Assembly (NCBI RefSeq): GCF_020080835.1
Contig: NC_058158.1
Location: 806,001-870,000, forward strand
Source of the DNA: Cotesia glomerata
Lineage: Eukaryota; Arthropoda; Insecta; Hymenoptera; Braconidae
DNA length: 64,000 bases
Reading direction: 5' to 3'
Shown: positions 48,396-60,718 of the stretch, one piece after another
How the letters are laid out: the number at the start of each line of letters is the position of its first letter
Position numbering within the stretch: position 1 is the stretch's first letter
The notes under the pieces: model-generated
Told to the model about the DNA's origin: nothing
Database searches by the model: none
Seen by the model: only the letters and a program-made list of their open reading frames with translations
Program-made: the position numbers and the translations under genes

Positions 48396-50399
48396 TCAAA
48401 GAAACTTACCCAGTCCGATAGCGATAAGGACGGAGAGATATGACATAGATGCTAAAATGCACTGGAAGCAGATCAGATAAAATAATCAATGGTATTATTT
48501 ATTACATTGTTATTATCTATATTATTAAGAGAATAAAAAAAATTAAGTGTCCTGGATAGTCATATGATAAAATCTTGTATCTTGTGAACTATTGACATTT
48601 TTAAAGATATAAGCTCATCCCGATGTTACACTCATCGAGACCTTTCATTTAAGTACCCACATCAATTTTTCATATATTTTATATATTTATATATATTATA
48701 TATATCTATATATGAAAAATATATCAAAAATGCATGTGGGTACTTAAATGAAAGCTCTCGATGAGTGTAACGTCGGGATAAGCTTATATCTTAAAAAATG
48801 TCAATAATTAAGAAATGACCTTGTATCTTGTAAACTATTGACATTTTTAAAGATATAAGCTCATCCTGATGGTACACTCATTGAAACCTTTCATTTGAGT
48901 ACCCACATCAATTTTTCATTTATTTTATATATTCATATATATTGTATATATCTATATATGAAAAATATATCAAAAATGCATGTGGGTACTCAAATGAAAG
49001 CTCTTGATGAGTGTAACATCAGAATGAGCTTATATCTTTAAAAACGTCAATATTTAAAAAAGTACAGTACAATTTAACAAAATTCATTATTTTATTAAGC
49101 AAAAATTTATTTATTTATAGTTAACAATTCTCGGCAGTCAAATAATTTATATTACTATCACTATCACTCAAACTATAAAAATATACTTACCTCCTTGTAG
49201 AAGAGTAAGTTCATCGTAAAAATTTTCCCTGCAGTTATAGCAAATGCTTTTCTGCTGCGAATTATTATCAGCATCAAAGACCGGGATTGCTTGCTCTTTT
49301 TAACGCTCCAATCAATTTCACATACTGCTCTTTCGACCTCCTCACTTTTCTTACTCAGTTTTTCACCCAGCGAGCAATAAATAATTAGACTGAACCCGCT
49401 CCAGCACACATACAATAAATGAATTATTATTCCCGATATATTTTTCTCTTGCACTGACTGAAATAAATAATTAATTAACTAATTAATCAAATACATAACC
49501 TACAAAAAAATAAATTAATTTACCTCGACGACAAAAAATCCCATAGCACAAAATTTAATAATAGTAAAAGTGGTTTTAGAAAATATAACAGCACTAGAAT
49601 AACAATTTATTTCTTCAACAAAAAGACCAATGTCTACATGATGATCAACGATGCATTTCAGACAAGGACATGATTTTCGATAGCTTCTCAATTCCGTAAA
49701 ATCATCACCCGAATGCCTGATTAATCCTCTGTATTTATAAATGGTAGTACAGAGTAACGACAATTGTCCTTCGCAATGAAAAACTGCCATGACAGTAAAT
49801 GCATCAATCGCAACATCGATAAGTGAGTCGATAAAAATTGTCGCTATTGTAAGAACAGAAGATAATAAGATGACAAAAAAATTTTCCAAAGGAAACGGAT
49901 ACCAGGCGACTCTTGCGGCTTTGCGAGGTAATTCGTGCCCTAAAATCGCTGCAAAAATATATGGCATTGTTGAGAAAGTGATGACACAGAAGATCACGAA
50001 GGCAAATGCCGAGCGGAGGACAAATTTTGAGCTTAATACATTTTTTTGAAGCATTTGTTTGTCCTTGTTGGAAATAGAGGTCATACAGAGCCAATTGTCG
50101 CTCATGTGATTGGTAATTGCGGTAATTGACGCGGAATTCCAGCGGACTATGAACATGGTGATGATTGTGTTGGTCACGCTTAGCACATATCCAGTAGACT
50201 CGATGATGTCTTCAATGGAGTCGCTGGAGAACAAAAATGCGGCAAAAGGCAGAAAAAGAACGATTAAAATTATGATTAAAATAGAGGAAAAATGCAAGAA
50301 AGTCGCGCCTGGCCATAACCCGCAGAAGTAAAGGAAACTACGTGGTAAATAAACTTCTTGGTTGAAGTTTCCGTAATTCGCAGGCACTTGTTCAACCAT
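48396..50399 (-). CDS. Insect odorant receptor (7tm_6 family)
   Basis: Three coding exons on minus: 50399-49524, 49457-49191 and 48461-48396, all joined in phase 0 with GT-AG introns. 402 residues, the usual length. Several hydrophobic spans are clear (FSSILIIILIVLFLPFAAFL, FAFVIFCVITFSTMPYIFAA, FFVILLSSVLTIATIFIDSL). The family's conserved C-terminal region is present, with a last short exon CILASMSYLSVLIAIGLGKF and L, then TGA (the SxSYxSVL motif of the last helix). Such receptors are inverted seven-helix ligand-gated channels in olfactory neuron dendrites, working with the co-receptor Orco. Subfamily cannot be named. Frame intact, so probably functional. Intron 2 contains a Helitron. Confidence 0.9.
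48516..49142 (+). mobile_element. Helitron copy 11 in the receptor's intron 2
   Basis: Plus-oriented (antisense to the receptor). The 5' end is intact: A, then TCTATATTATTAAGAGAAT at 48516. Two palindrome units. The 3' end breaks off within the hairpin (CGGCAGTCA then unrelated AATAATTTATATTAC). Confidence 0.88.
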
Positions 50400-51326
50400 G
50401 CTGTTCTATAAAGTGATAGCGACAGTGATACCGGGCTTAGAACTAAACTTCTGAGATGCTATAATAAAACTGACTGACAAGTCATGAAGTTGACGTAATG
50501 GTTACAAACTTTAGAAAGTCTTGTGTGGATTTAAATGTAAATATTTAATACTCTGTCAATACAAAATTATAGGTGCTCTTTTACTCTGCTGATAATGAAA
50601 GACATTAACTCGTTTGAGGATCGGGAATTTACAAAGGAATTAGAGAAGACGAGAACAGGGGGATTAATGATTTATTTGGAGGATTAATAGTTAAACTGTG
50701 CGGAGAAGTACATCAACATATACGAATTGACACTGGGGATGATACCTTAGCAGGTTCAGGGCATTGATTAGGTACTCCCAGGTACGCCCAAATATTTACG
50801 CTTCTGTACGGTTACTTGTACACATGTCTGTGTGTACACAACTCCTCTGACGCCCCGTTCTTATACCAACAAGTAAATTTCATTTTATACTGTTTATTAT
50901 CTGTTGGGGATTGAGTGTAAACATTTGTGATGACAGTACAGTTGCTAGATATTTTATGGATGACCTTTGGAAGCCTGCGGTTAAGTATTACTATCTCCGG
51001 GTATTGATGATTTATCATCAAGGCTTTTAGCTTAATTGACGGAATCTGTAATGAAAGCTATCATGATAGTAATTAATATCCTCAAAAATTATCACTGAGA
51101 TTTTTTTTATTTTATTTTAAAAATAAATTAGTATTGACAAAATTATTTTTTCAAAATTATGATCAAAATTTATTTATAGTATAGGGAATTTAAAGAAATT
51201 TTTCATATTTATTTGTTGAAGGAAAATTTTTTTAAAATTATCAGAAATAATTAAAAAAAAAAATTAAAATAATTTTTTAAGATTATAGACTGAATCTTGA
51301 AAATTTTTAAAAAATTTTCTGTATAA
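50400..51326. other. Receptor upstream region and intergenic
   Basis: 50400-51030 is mixed unique sequence that would contain the receptor's promoter (no clear TATA). After 51070 it is AT-rich. Nothing else recognised. Confidence 0.35.
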
Positions 51327-51897
51327 TCTATATTATTAAAAGAATAAGCATGATTTTGTGGCCAGTGTATTTATATGATAAAATGGGTTTTTATGGTTGA
51401 ATTTAATGAGATAAGTATTTAGGCTGTGTTTAAAAATGCTCTATTTCTAGATACATAATTAAGAAATTGCTTTGTTTCTTGTGAACTATTGACATTTTTA
51501 AAGATATAAGCTCATTCCGATGTTACATTCATCAAGACCTTTCATTTGAGTACCCACATCAATTTTTCATATATTTATATATATTATATATATGTATATA
51601 TGAAAGATATATCAAAAATGCATGTTGGTACTCAAATGAAAGCTCTTGATGAGTATAACATCAGAATGAGCTTATATCTTTAAAATATATATTATATATA
51701 TGTAAATATGAAAAATATATCAAAAATGCATGTGGGTACTCAAATGAAAGCTCTTGATGAATGTAACATCAGGATGAGCTTATATCTTTATAAATATCAA
51801 TAGTTAAGATAATACAGTGTAATTTAACAACAGTCATTAATTAATAAAGCAAAATTTTTATTATTATTAGTTCACGTAGTGACTGCAAAGTTGCTAG
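51327..51897 (+). mobile_element. Helitron copy 12, both ends intact
   Basis: A, then TCTATATTATTAAAAGAAT at 51327. The 3' end is a shortened hairpin (CACGTAGTGACTGC), AAAGTTG, CTAG, then T. One full palindrome followed by a half unit joined at the TA-rich centre, as in copy 7. Confidence 0.88.
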
Positions 51898-52850
51898 TAA
51901 TTAATTTATTGTAAAAAATCCTTAAAATTATCATAAAGAGGATTCTTGCGGTCAAAAAAAGAAATAAAAATGTAGAAAAAGGAATAATTTTATATTAAAC
52001 AGACAAATTCCAAACAATAAATCTGAAAAGTGTATTTAAAATTTCCAAGGATTGAATTAAAAAGATAAATTAATCAACCGCTCCTCCGGGTAAGAATCCT
52101 CGACACGCTAAAGATATTTATCTCGTAATATTGATATTAATAAAACTGAAACGAAACGTTTTTTGAGCGTCTGAGCCGGCTTGAGAATTCACCCTTCAGA
52201 GTGCTCCCCAGCAGCTCGCTTGGGTACCACCAGCACAATCTTAGTTTCTTGCAACCCCGAGCGAGAATTGGCATTATACACACAAAGACCAGCACTTACA
52301 CATCTCGACAGTATCATCGCAGAGTCTGCAGGGGAGTTTTTACGTGGCCGTGCAAGCAAGCGGGAGAGAAAAAGAGCCAACAGTTGGGGTTGTAGTTCCT
52401 CGGATGCGGGTGGATAAGGGGAGGACAATATATACATCTATAGATCCTGCGAGGAAGATGAAAAAGGGATGAGAAGTTGATACTCTGGAGTAGAGTGGGC
52501 ACATCATCAGTGGCGCTTCTTACGGGGAAAATCGAAATCAGAGCTTGCGCCGGAACACAGTGATCTCCAGTAGTAGCCCGGTCGCTGTAACGGGCGTAGC
52601 TGGATGCTGGATCATTCGTCAGGGTGGCTGCCAGCTCGTTCCTCGTGCGTAGTAATAACCAGCAACGAAAGCGCCCGAGAAGGATTTCGCGGCGGGCTGG
52701 ACCTAGAAGTAGAAGTAGGTGTAGGTGTAGGTGGAAAAACCCTCCTCTGGTCATGAGTTTTTATTGTTTAAATAATAATAATAATTACAATAATCATCCC
52801 AGTTCCTCCGATAGCAACAGTATCAACTTCTACCGCTCTAATTGTTGTTC

Positions 52851-52884
<34 letters not shown>

Positions 52885-53175
52885 CTTCGGCTGGCAAAGA
52901 CAATTGTTTAGTTGGAATTGATTTGACAAATTGATCTAAGTGCTGATAATCCCTTTTATTTGTCCAGTCCTGGAATCAGAGAATTAATAAAATACCTGGC
53001 GATATTTTTAAAAATAAATTAAAGTGGGTTGTTGAGTGTACTGTGCTTTATTTAATTGTATCTTAATTATTGCCCGATAATTAATGATTAATTATTAATA
53101 ATGGTATCTGTGGAATTATAGGTGAGTGAAAGTGGCTAATTGGGATGCTGCAGTCGTGACCGAGATAAAGGAGGA
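51898..53175. other. GC-rich island, no assignable gene
   Basis: 52150-52760 is markedly GC-richer, with overlapping frames on both strands (up to 146 codons on minus, 95 on plus), none with a recognisable domain. A (TTG)n tract at 52842-52883 makes an artefactual poly-Cys run. It most resembles promoter and 5' UTR DNA of a gene whose body is elsewhere. Confidence 0.35.
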
Positions 53176-53199
53176 ATGGAGCTTACAATGTGTCGCCGG
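53176..53199 (+). CDS. Possible first coding exon (MELTMCRR)
   Basis: AGGAGGAATGG context, eight codons, then a strong GTAAGT donor. Upstream is the GC-rich island and a second donor-like TATAG/GTGAGT at ~53120. No following exon could be joined, so this is tentative. Confidence 0.25.
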
Positions 53200-55682
53200 G
53201 TAAGTTATTTTAATTTACATTACTTAACTTTATTTATGTAACCCGGCACGAGGAGCCAAGCCGGGGATTTCGAGGGAATAATTGCGTAAATCTCCAGACG
53301 CCGGTAACTGTTAGTTGTACTTACGATGGAAAGCGTGGCTGATATGCTGCTACTCTTGCCGGTGGATTTGCTCGAGGAGGAGGCAAATGGGTACGGGAAT
53401 TTGCTGTCTAATTCAAGAGACGTGTATTGAGCGGTAGTTTATGGTGATGCGCTACGAGGACGCTAATTCTCCGGGGGAATTCCGAGGGGTGTCTGGATTT
53501 CGCTAATATTTATCCACAATGTAAAGCTTCGGTAGGATTTAGTGTACAGGCTTGGATTTATTTTTTTTTTTCGATGAATTTTTTTATACGCTGGAAATTA
53601 GTCGCCATTTTTTAAATAAAATATCTTTTTAGTAAATATTCTATGATTTTTTTTTAAATAAATTTTTTACGTTTAGAAAAAATATTTTTTTTTTAATTAA
53701 AAATTTTTGAAAAATTATAAGAAATTTTAACTCTTTAAATTAATCAATATTATTAAAAAAAAAATACAATACATTGCAATTTAAAAAGCAATAAAAATTT
53801 CCAAATTAAGAAAAAAATTTTAATTAAAAATATTTTTTTTTAATTAAAAATTTTTCAAAAATTATAAGAAATTTTAACTCTTTAAATTAATCAATATTAT
53901 TAAAAAAAATTACAATACTGCAATTTAAAAAAAAAAATAAAAATTTCTAAACTAAGAAAAAGATTTTAGTCTAAAAAATTAAAGAAAATTTTAATTTACA
54001 ATTTTTCAATACCAAAAACTTAAAAAATGGCGGGTGACGGCTAACTTCTGGCTCCCAAATCAGATTTTTTGTCATATGTGATTGAGGTATCATTGAGTGT
54101 AGAGTTCATAAATAAATGATCGTTATAATACTGCCCGGAGGGCCTCGAGGGACTGAAAAGCGGAATAAGATGGAAATTCTGGGTGACTGATATCCGTGAA
54201 GGTGATACCTGTAATATATAAAATAACAATAATAACAGTACAGGTTTAGAGGGTAATGTGTGTTGGGTTATGCAGAGGAAGGGATGAATGATAAAGAAAA
54301 TAGAGAAGAGGCAGTGTTCAATTAAATTTAACCGAGAGATATGGATATGATGAAGAGGATAGAGAAGTACGGTTGGTAGGCAGATGGCGTCTGCGGAATA
54401 CGAGGGGAAGAGGGAGTTGTGATAAAATAAAAAAGGAAAAAAGCAGAGTAGGCAGAACCCAGCAAGAGGGTGAATAGAAGGTAGACGTAGACGCAGAAAA
54501 AGAATCACCGAGGTGATGGATCCACGTGCTTCTCCTAAGTACGCGATAAATTCTTTCTTTTTTTATCTTTTCTTTAAAGTTGTAGTCTGTAGCGAAGGAC
54601 TATTCGCGCGATATCAAATATTACTCCTTTAGGGTACCGAGAATTTTGAGAAATGTGTAAAAAATCGCTTGCGCGCACTGAAACGGGTATGGATAAAGTC
54701 TCTCGGGGTTTTATTTTATTTTCAGCTTTTCCCACCGGGGATTTGCCGTTCGGAGTGATAGAAATAGAAATAGAAATATAAATAGAAATGGAAGAAAATA
54801 AAATATGAATTGTATGTGGCGGGATGAAAATTGGGCAGCAGAGTTTGGTCAGCCGGGGCTTTATAGCTCGCAAGTGACGCGCGACAGAAGTAGAGTGGAT
54901 GGATATAGGAGTTGAGTTTTGTGAGCGCCATTCGATGTCCATTCTACTAGCTGCGATAGTGCGATATTCACTCTGCGGAATTATGTGCATTCGCGCGACA
55001 GAAAAAGAGAGAGACCGTGGAAATGCCAAGCGATGTTTCTCTCCGCTGATATGCCTCTAGTATATATGGTGTATATGGACAAATTTCATCTCCGGAACGA
55101 GTTAATAGGTTAACATGGGCATTTGTTTGCCAGACAGGACGCTAAATTTCGTTAGCCATCGCCGCGTTTGGAAATTTCATGCCTTAGTTCGATTAAGCTT
55201 CGTGATAATGCATTTTTTTATAAACACTTTTTGATCGAGATCGTTTATAACACAGTGGGAAATTTTTTTACTGACAAGTTTTTATTATAAAGTAGGTTTT
55301 ATAGTTCAATTTAATATCAGAAAGAAGCTTAATCATTAAAAATATTTTGAAAAAATTGTTTAAATAAATTTTACTTGATTTAAAAATTTTTTCCTTGATT
55401 CAAAATGACATTTTTCAAAATTTTGATCTTAAATCAAATTAATTATTTATCAATATAAATTTTTTGGTAATAGTCAATTTTATATGTCAAGTTTTAAAGG
55501 GAGTTTTAAATAGTTTGTTAATTTAATTAGCTAATTCTGTCATTTCATTCATTGAACTATCTTTTATTGATTTTATCAAATTGATATTATTTTTAGAATT
55601 TATTTTAAAAAGTCTCTTAATTATATACATAAATTGTGAAAAATCAGGTAGTAAAATTTTTTGACCATTAATTAATTTTAAA
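53200..55682. other. Unique and AT-rich mixture with exon-like minus frame
   Basis: On minus, 53413-53330 reads SKFPYPFASSSSKSTGKSSS then ISATLSI to a GTAAGT donor, with an acceptor-like TTGAATTAG upstream; it looks exon-like but has no partner. 53560-54030 is AT-rich with a ~120-bp duplicated block. 54040-55100 is GC-richer, with minus frames of 155 and 151 codons that I judge spurious. Confidence 0.3.
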
Positions 55683-56629
55683 ATATCGCGTGACTAATGC
55701 AAAAAGGGCGCATAGCTACAGGTTAGTAGGGATCCATGCTAAAAGGGCGCATTAAAAAATTTTTTTTTGTCATTCTTCTTGAAATCACTCGAAACACAAA
55801 GATCTGTAAAAAAAAAAATTCGAGTATACTAAAGCTAAAAGGGCGTAACTCAAGACATGCGCCCTTTTAGCTTTTAGAAAAGTAGTGCCTAAAGCTAAAA
55901 GGGCACATAAAAAAAATTTAAGTTTTTATAAAAAATTTTGATAAATAGCTTCACAAGACATAAAATAAAAAAGTTTTATGAATAAAAAAAAATTTTCTTA
56001 ACAGCCGGTCCCTACACGGAAAGAACAAGATGACACTGGGTATCATCCTAGATTATACTCAGTATTATCTGTGGTGAAAAAAAATTTCAGATAGTAGCTA
56101 GAAAAATCCAGATTATACTGCGTGATATCTGGATTATACTCATTGTAATCTGGATTATACTAAGTACTATCTGAAATTTTTTTTTGCTCAGTATAATCCG
56201 GGATGATATCCAGTGTCATCTTGTTCTTTTCGCGTACGATTGCAGCTTTATATTTCTCTTCTAGATAAAGAAGAATTTTGAAAAAAACGCTCTGTTACGT
56301 AATAGATTTTTTAATTATCTATTTCGTATAGCAGGGTGTTTTTTTCAAAATTATCATTTGTTTAAAAGAAAAACATAAAATTTAAATAGCTTTATAATCA
56401 TGAATGCACCGAGGATATTACCGTTTCTTGCAGTGAGTGGATAATTCGAGACATAATTAGAGACATACGCCCTTTTAGCTTTAGGAAATCAATGCTTGAT
56501 TTTTCGACGAAGAATATGTCAACTAGTCGATTGGTGATAAAAAAAAAAAATTATGCGCCCTTTTAGCTTTGCAAAGCTAAAAAGGCGGATACTTTGCCAT
56601 GCGCCCTTTTTGCATTAGTCACGCGATAT
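55683..56629. mobile_element. TIR element with GGGCGC words, hosting a nested element
   Basis: TIRs ATATCGCGTGACTAATGCAA then AAAGGGCGCAT, and the complement at the right end. Words AAGCTAAAAGGGCGCA / TGCGCCCTTTTAGCTT recur about seven times in both orientations inside. A second TIR element (56013-56236) interrupts it. No coding capacity. Confidence 0.8.
56013..56236. mobile_element. Nested MITE with GATTATACT repeats
   Basis: TIRs CACGGAAAGAACAAGATGAC then ACTGG-TATCATCC, complement at the right end. The interior carries about six copies of a (C/T)AGATTATACT(C/G) word in direct orientation, plus complementary GTATAATC. The CACGGAAA tip matches the 26.8-kb MITE. Confidence 0.8.
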
Positions 56630-57369
56630 ATTTGAAGATAAAAAAATTGAAAATCTTTTTCATTAACATTTAAAAATAAGTAACTGCTTACCATCATGTC
56701 ATAAAATCCATTACTTTGAATTAAAAGAACCGTATTCAAAATACCCAAATGCTTATCTGGACTTAAAAAGCATCATTAAAATAAATCAACAGTATTTATA
56801 AATAAAATACTTTTTTTCCCTTGATGAAATTCTAAAAATTCAGGCTATTGCATAATATTTAAACAATCTATAACACCGACAATCAACATACACAATTAAT
56901 TCAGTTTATTTTTAAACGTCGCTCTACATTTTACAGAGATAATTTATTTCACTCATTACCACTGCAGTTGAATTCAGTTATTTGAACGGTAACTTTGTTT
57001 TATTATCAATATAATTCTGCTTTAAATGAAATCCATTGATTAAATGGTATCTAGCTCGGGTCATTGAAACGTGAAAAAAAAAACAATTCCAAAAATAACC
57101 TCATATCATTCGTGTGGATTGCAAAAATTTTCTATTTACTCGAGCGAGTTTACAAAGTTGACGAGGATGTTTTGTTTGAAAAATACATTTTGTAGTCGAA
57201 ATAACGGTAATTTTGTTTTTTTTTGGCTTAAAAAAGGTTATTTATTTAGAAAAAATTTTTGGTATACATGCATGTAAATAATAGATATCTTCTAGGTAAA
57301 TACATATTTGTTTAAATTCTAAAAATCAAGTCAGTATCTTTTAAATAAATAAAAAAATAATAATGATAA
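56630..57369. other. Intergenic, nothing recognised
   Basis: AT-rich, short frames only. Confidence 0.4.
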
Positions 57370-58157
57370 TCTCTATTATTAAGAGTAGAAAAAAAATTTT
57401 GTTTCCAGGATAGTCATATAATAAAATTAGTTTTTTTTTAGTGAAATTTAGTGTCATTGCAAAGGTCTTCTCTTGAATTTGTACCTTTTCAAAGTTTTGT
57501 ATCATTTTTATCAATTGTTAATTTATTATAATAAATATTTAGGCTGCATTCGAAAATGCTCTATCTCTATATAATTAAGAAATTACATTTTATCTCGTGA
57601 AATATTGACATTTTTAAAGATATAAGCTCATCCCGACGTTACACTCATCAAGATCTTTCATTTGAGTACCCACATGCATTTTGATATATTTTTCATATAT
57701 ACATATATGTAGTATATATAAATATATGAAAAATCGATGTGGGTACTCAAATGAAAGCTCTTGGTGAGTGTAACATCGAGATGAGCTTATATTTTTAAAA
57801 ATGTCAATAGTTAAGAAATGACCTTGTATCTTGTGAACTATTGACATTTTTGAAGATATAAACTTATCTCGATGTTACACTCATCGAGACCTTTCATTTG
57901 AGTACCCACATCAATTTTTTATATATTTTATATATATTATATATATGTATATATGAAAAATATATGAAAATGCATGTGGGTACTCAAATGAAAGCTCTTG
58001 GTTAGTATAAAATCGGAATGAGCTTATATCTTTAAAAATTTCAATACTTAAGAAAGTACAGTGCAATTTAACAAAAATCATTATTTAATAAAGCAAAATT
58101 TTATTCATTTATAATTTACAAGTCACGGCAGTTACATAGTGACTGCAAGGTTGCTAG
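57370..58157 (+). mobile_element. Helitron copy 13, both ends intact, longest 5' arm
   Basis: A, then TCTCTATTATTAAGAGTAG at 57370. The 5' block is complete (TCCAGGATAGTCATATAATA, GTGTCATTGCAAAGGTC, ATTTAGGCTGCATTCGAAAA). Two palindromes. The 3' end is GGCAGTTACATAGTGACTGC, AAGGTTG, CTAG, then T. A good reference copy for the family. Confidence 0.9.
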
Positions 58158-59066
58158 TAATAATATTAAATTAAAATAATAATAATAATGATTTCGGACT
58201 ATCCATTGTTATTTTTGGGTTAAACAGAATTATCGGCAGTAGAGGAGGGAGATAATGTGGTCGGAAAGTTGTGTATCAAAAACGACGAACTATGTGGAGC
58301 AAAGTTGCCAAATATTTATGTTTTAACCGTGAATCGGTGTACATTCCGGTCGGGTACGTGTGAAACATCAGCACGTCAATACTCAATTCTGGATGGTGGG
58401 TTGTACTAAGAAAAAGAGTATCGGTAAAATAAAACGGTAAAGAGGTCTTAAAAAAGCACTACCAGAATAGAATAGAATAAAATAAAGTAAATCGATTGGG
58501 GAGAGGAGATTTCCTCGCGAGAATCTACACTCATTTTTATCGGGATGGTTTTACATCACCACAAGCCCACGTAGAGACTTGCACATTGACATTTGAGGAA
58601 TAAATGTGTAGCGAGGAGTCTATTCTCAGCTTCTCGGCGGATCTCCAGCTCAAGAGGATCGTCACGTTCCTTGACAGTATTTCTTGAGTTATTCAACCTA
58701 TTTTTTACCGGAGCATTACCACCAGCCGTCTGAATATTTAAAACAGTTGTTTGTCTTAAAGGATTCGGAATCGTGTATACGTACACCGAGGATCTATATC
58801 GCCAGTAGACAGTACACGCCTCTTGGAGATGCTCCATCTTCCCTCTCCTCTGCTGCTTCCAGTTCTTACATCTTACATCGGATGATATTAATCGCGAAGG
58901 GAAAACTGGGTCGTCTTGAGCTCTCGGGAGATATCCGCTCACATTTTTCTCCTCAGCTACTCCGCGCTTCTACTCCACTTTATTTATATTATTTTGGAGA
59001 CCTTTTTGAAGAGAATTTACCTTTTTGAACAGAATAAAGTAGAACGGTTGATCGTCTGCTCGAGTA
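58158..59066. other. GC-richer unique region with exon-like minus frame
   Basis: On minus, a frame ending near 58560 includes NTVKERDDPLELEIRREAEN and RLLATHLFLKCQCASLYVGL with coding-like composition, between an acceptor-like AAAAATAG and a possible GTGATG donor. Unrecognised; it may be an exon or 5' UTR of a gene beyond the window. Confidence 0.3.
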
Positions 59067-60718
59067 CACTGATAGAAGGATTTATTAAATATTAATAATT
59101 TAATTTATTTGAAGACGATTATTTAATTTATTAAATTTTAATAAATATTTTTTAACTTTCAATAAATATTTGTTTGAGAGGAAAGTGCATTTATTAATAG
59201 TTAATAAGTATTTATTAATTGTTAACAAATATTTATTAATAGTTAATAAATATTTTGTTGAGTGAATTTGTTCCGCTTGCAATATATAGTATGAAAATTT
59301 CTAATAAGGGTGATTCTCTGTAAGGATTTTTTTTGTTGACCCAGGCATTTTTTTATTAGAAAAATTGTTATTTTGTTACTAGAAAAAATTTATTACGAAA
59401 GTAAAAAAACATTTCTATTTGGAGCATTGAAAACTAAAATGAAATGAATTTTGGTTTTTTTGCTATAAATTCGTAAACCACCGAAATATCAGTCCCCTGG
59501 GCTGTCCCATTCCCAAAATTAAAACTTTAAGATTAAATTTTAAGTTATTCGTCCATAATACATAATTTGGTCCATAATGTTTATAAACTTAATTAGTTAA
59601 CTAACAATCTTCTTCAATAAAAAGTACCGAAAGTTAATTTGTTTCATTAAATTCATTATACCTAAGTTTGTCCAAGGCATTTTAAGAACAGTCCCCTGCC
59701 AGAAGTTCAAAGCCAAAAAAAAAATCCAGCGTGTTATTTTACCTTTTGTAAGGTTTATAAGGATCTAACTAGCCTTGAGTTAATAACCATAGGGCTGTTA
59801 GCGCTTTATCGGCATTTTATTTAGTGTCAAAGCACCGTTTGTGCTGGAAATATGTGTCTGGGCCACTTCAAAACTCAGTCCCCTGGCAACTATTTTTATT
59901 TATAATTTATTTATTAAATTGGATCCATAAGTCTTAATATTATTCTAATAAATGTAAACATTCATTGAGAACTTGAAAAGTTGAATGCATTGAAATAGTT
60001 TTCTTGATTTCTCTCAATTTGATAAAAAAAACAGTCCTCTGGCAAACAGTCCCCTGTCTTGTTATATGGCAAAAGATGCACAAATATCGAAAAAGCAAAA
60101 ATTAAATCGGCTGTTTAATTATTATGATTAAGCTGATAATTTTGTAGCCCTTGTTAATTTTTTTTCTAATAAAATCAAAAATAATTTGGTCGGAGAATTT
60201 TGTACAGATTTAAAACGTCCTTACAGAGAATCACCCATAAACAAAAATCATCTTTATAAAATATTTGCATTAATTATATTCTATTATAATAACGTTTATT
60301 GTAAACTACCAAATTCTATCACAGCTCATAATTATCTTTTATATTTTTAAATATTAAAAAGGTTAATTTATTTAGTGAATTTAATTATTATCATGTATTC
60401 CAGCTGTAGGGTTATAAAAAGTGTCAAAAGAAAATTCCTATTTTTGCTTTCTATTTTAAATAAATATTTGTTAACAGTTAACAAATATTCATTAACCATT
60501 AATAAATATTTATTAACAATTAATAAATTGTACTTAATAAATTACTTATTAAATATTAACAAGTATTTGTTACAAATATTTATTAACATTTAATAAATCG
60601 TACTTAATAAATAATTTATTAACTGTTAATAAATATTTATTAAATCCTATGATGTTAAAAAATCATTTATTAACAGTTAATAAAGCTTATTAAGTATAAA
60701 CAAATCCTTCTATCAGTG
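59067..60718. mobile_element. CACTGATAGAAGG-type TIR element, 1.65 kb
   Basis: Outer TIRs CACTGATAGAAGGATTT and complement AAATCCTTCTATCAGTG; subterminal arrays of TTATTAACTGTTAATAAATA-type words at both sides (59070-59280, 60440-60710). A second TIR element (59308-60236) occupies the middle. Same family as the small pair in the giant foldback arms. Confidence 0.8.
59308..60236. mobile_element. Nested TIR element with CAGTCCCCTGGC motif array
   Basis: TIRs GGGTGATTCTCTGTAAGGA and exact complement; flanking ATAA on both sides is a plausible target duplication. Inside, CAGTCCCCTGGC or close variants occur at 59490, 59689, 59876, 60032 and 60047, all in one orientation, against an AT-rich background. 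No frame of note. Confidence 0.82.

Noticed and set aside
49789..50331. Plus-strand and alternate-frame ORFs over the receptor
   Set aside because: Antisense or frame shadows of the odorant receptor exon 1.
52624..52911. Cys-rich small protein
   Set aside because: The Cys run is the (TTG)n microsatellite read in one frame; no signal peptide or family.
54041..55029. Two minus frames of about 150 codons
   Set aside because: No domain or splice context; they appear as chance openings in purine-rich plus-strand DNA.
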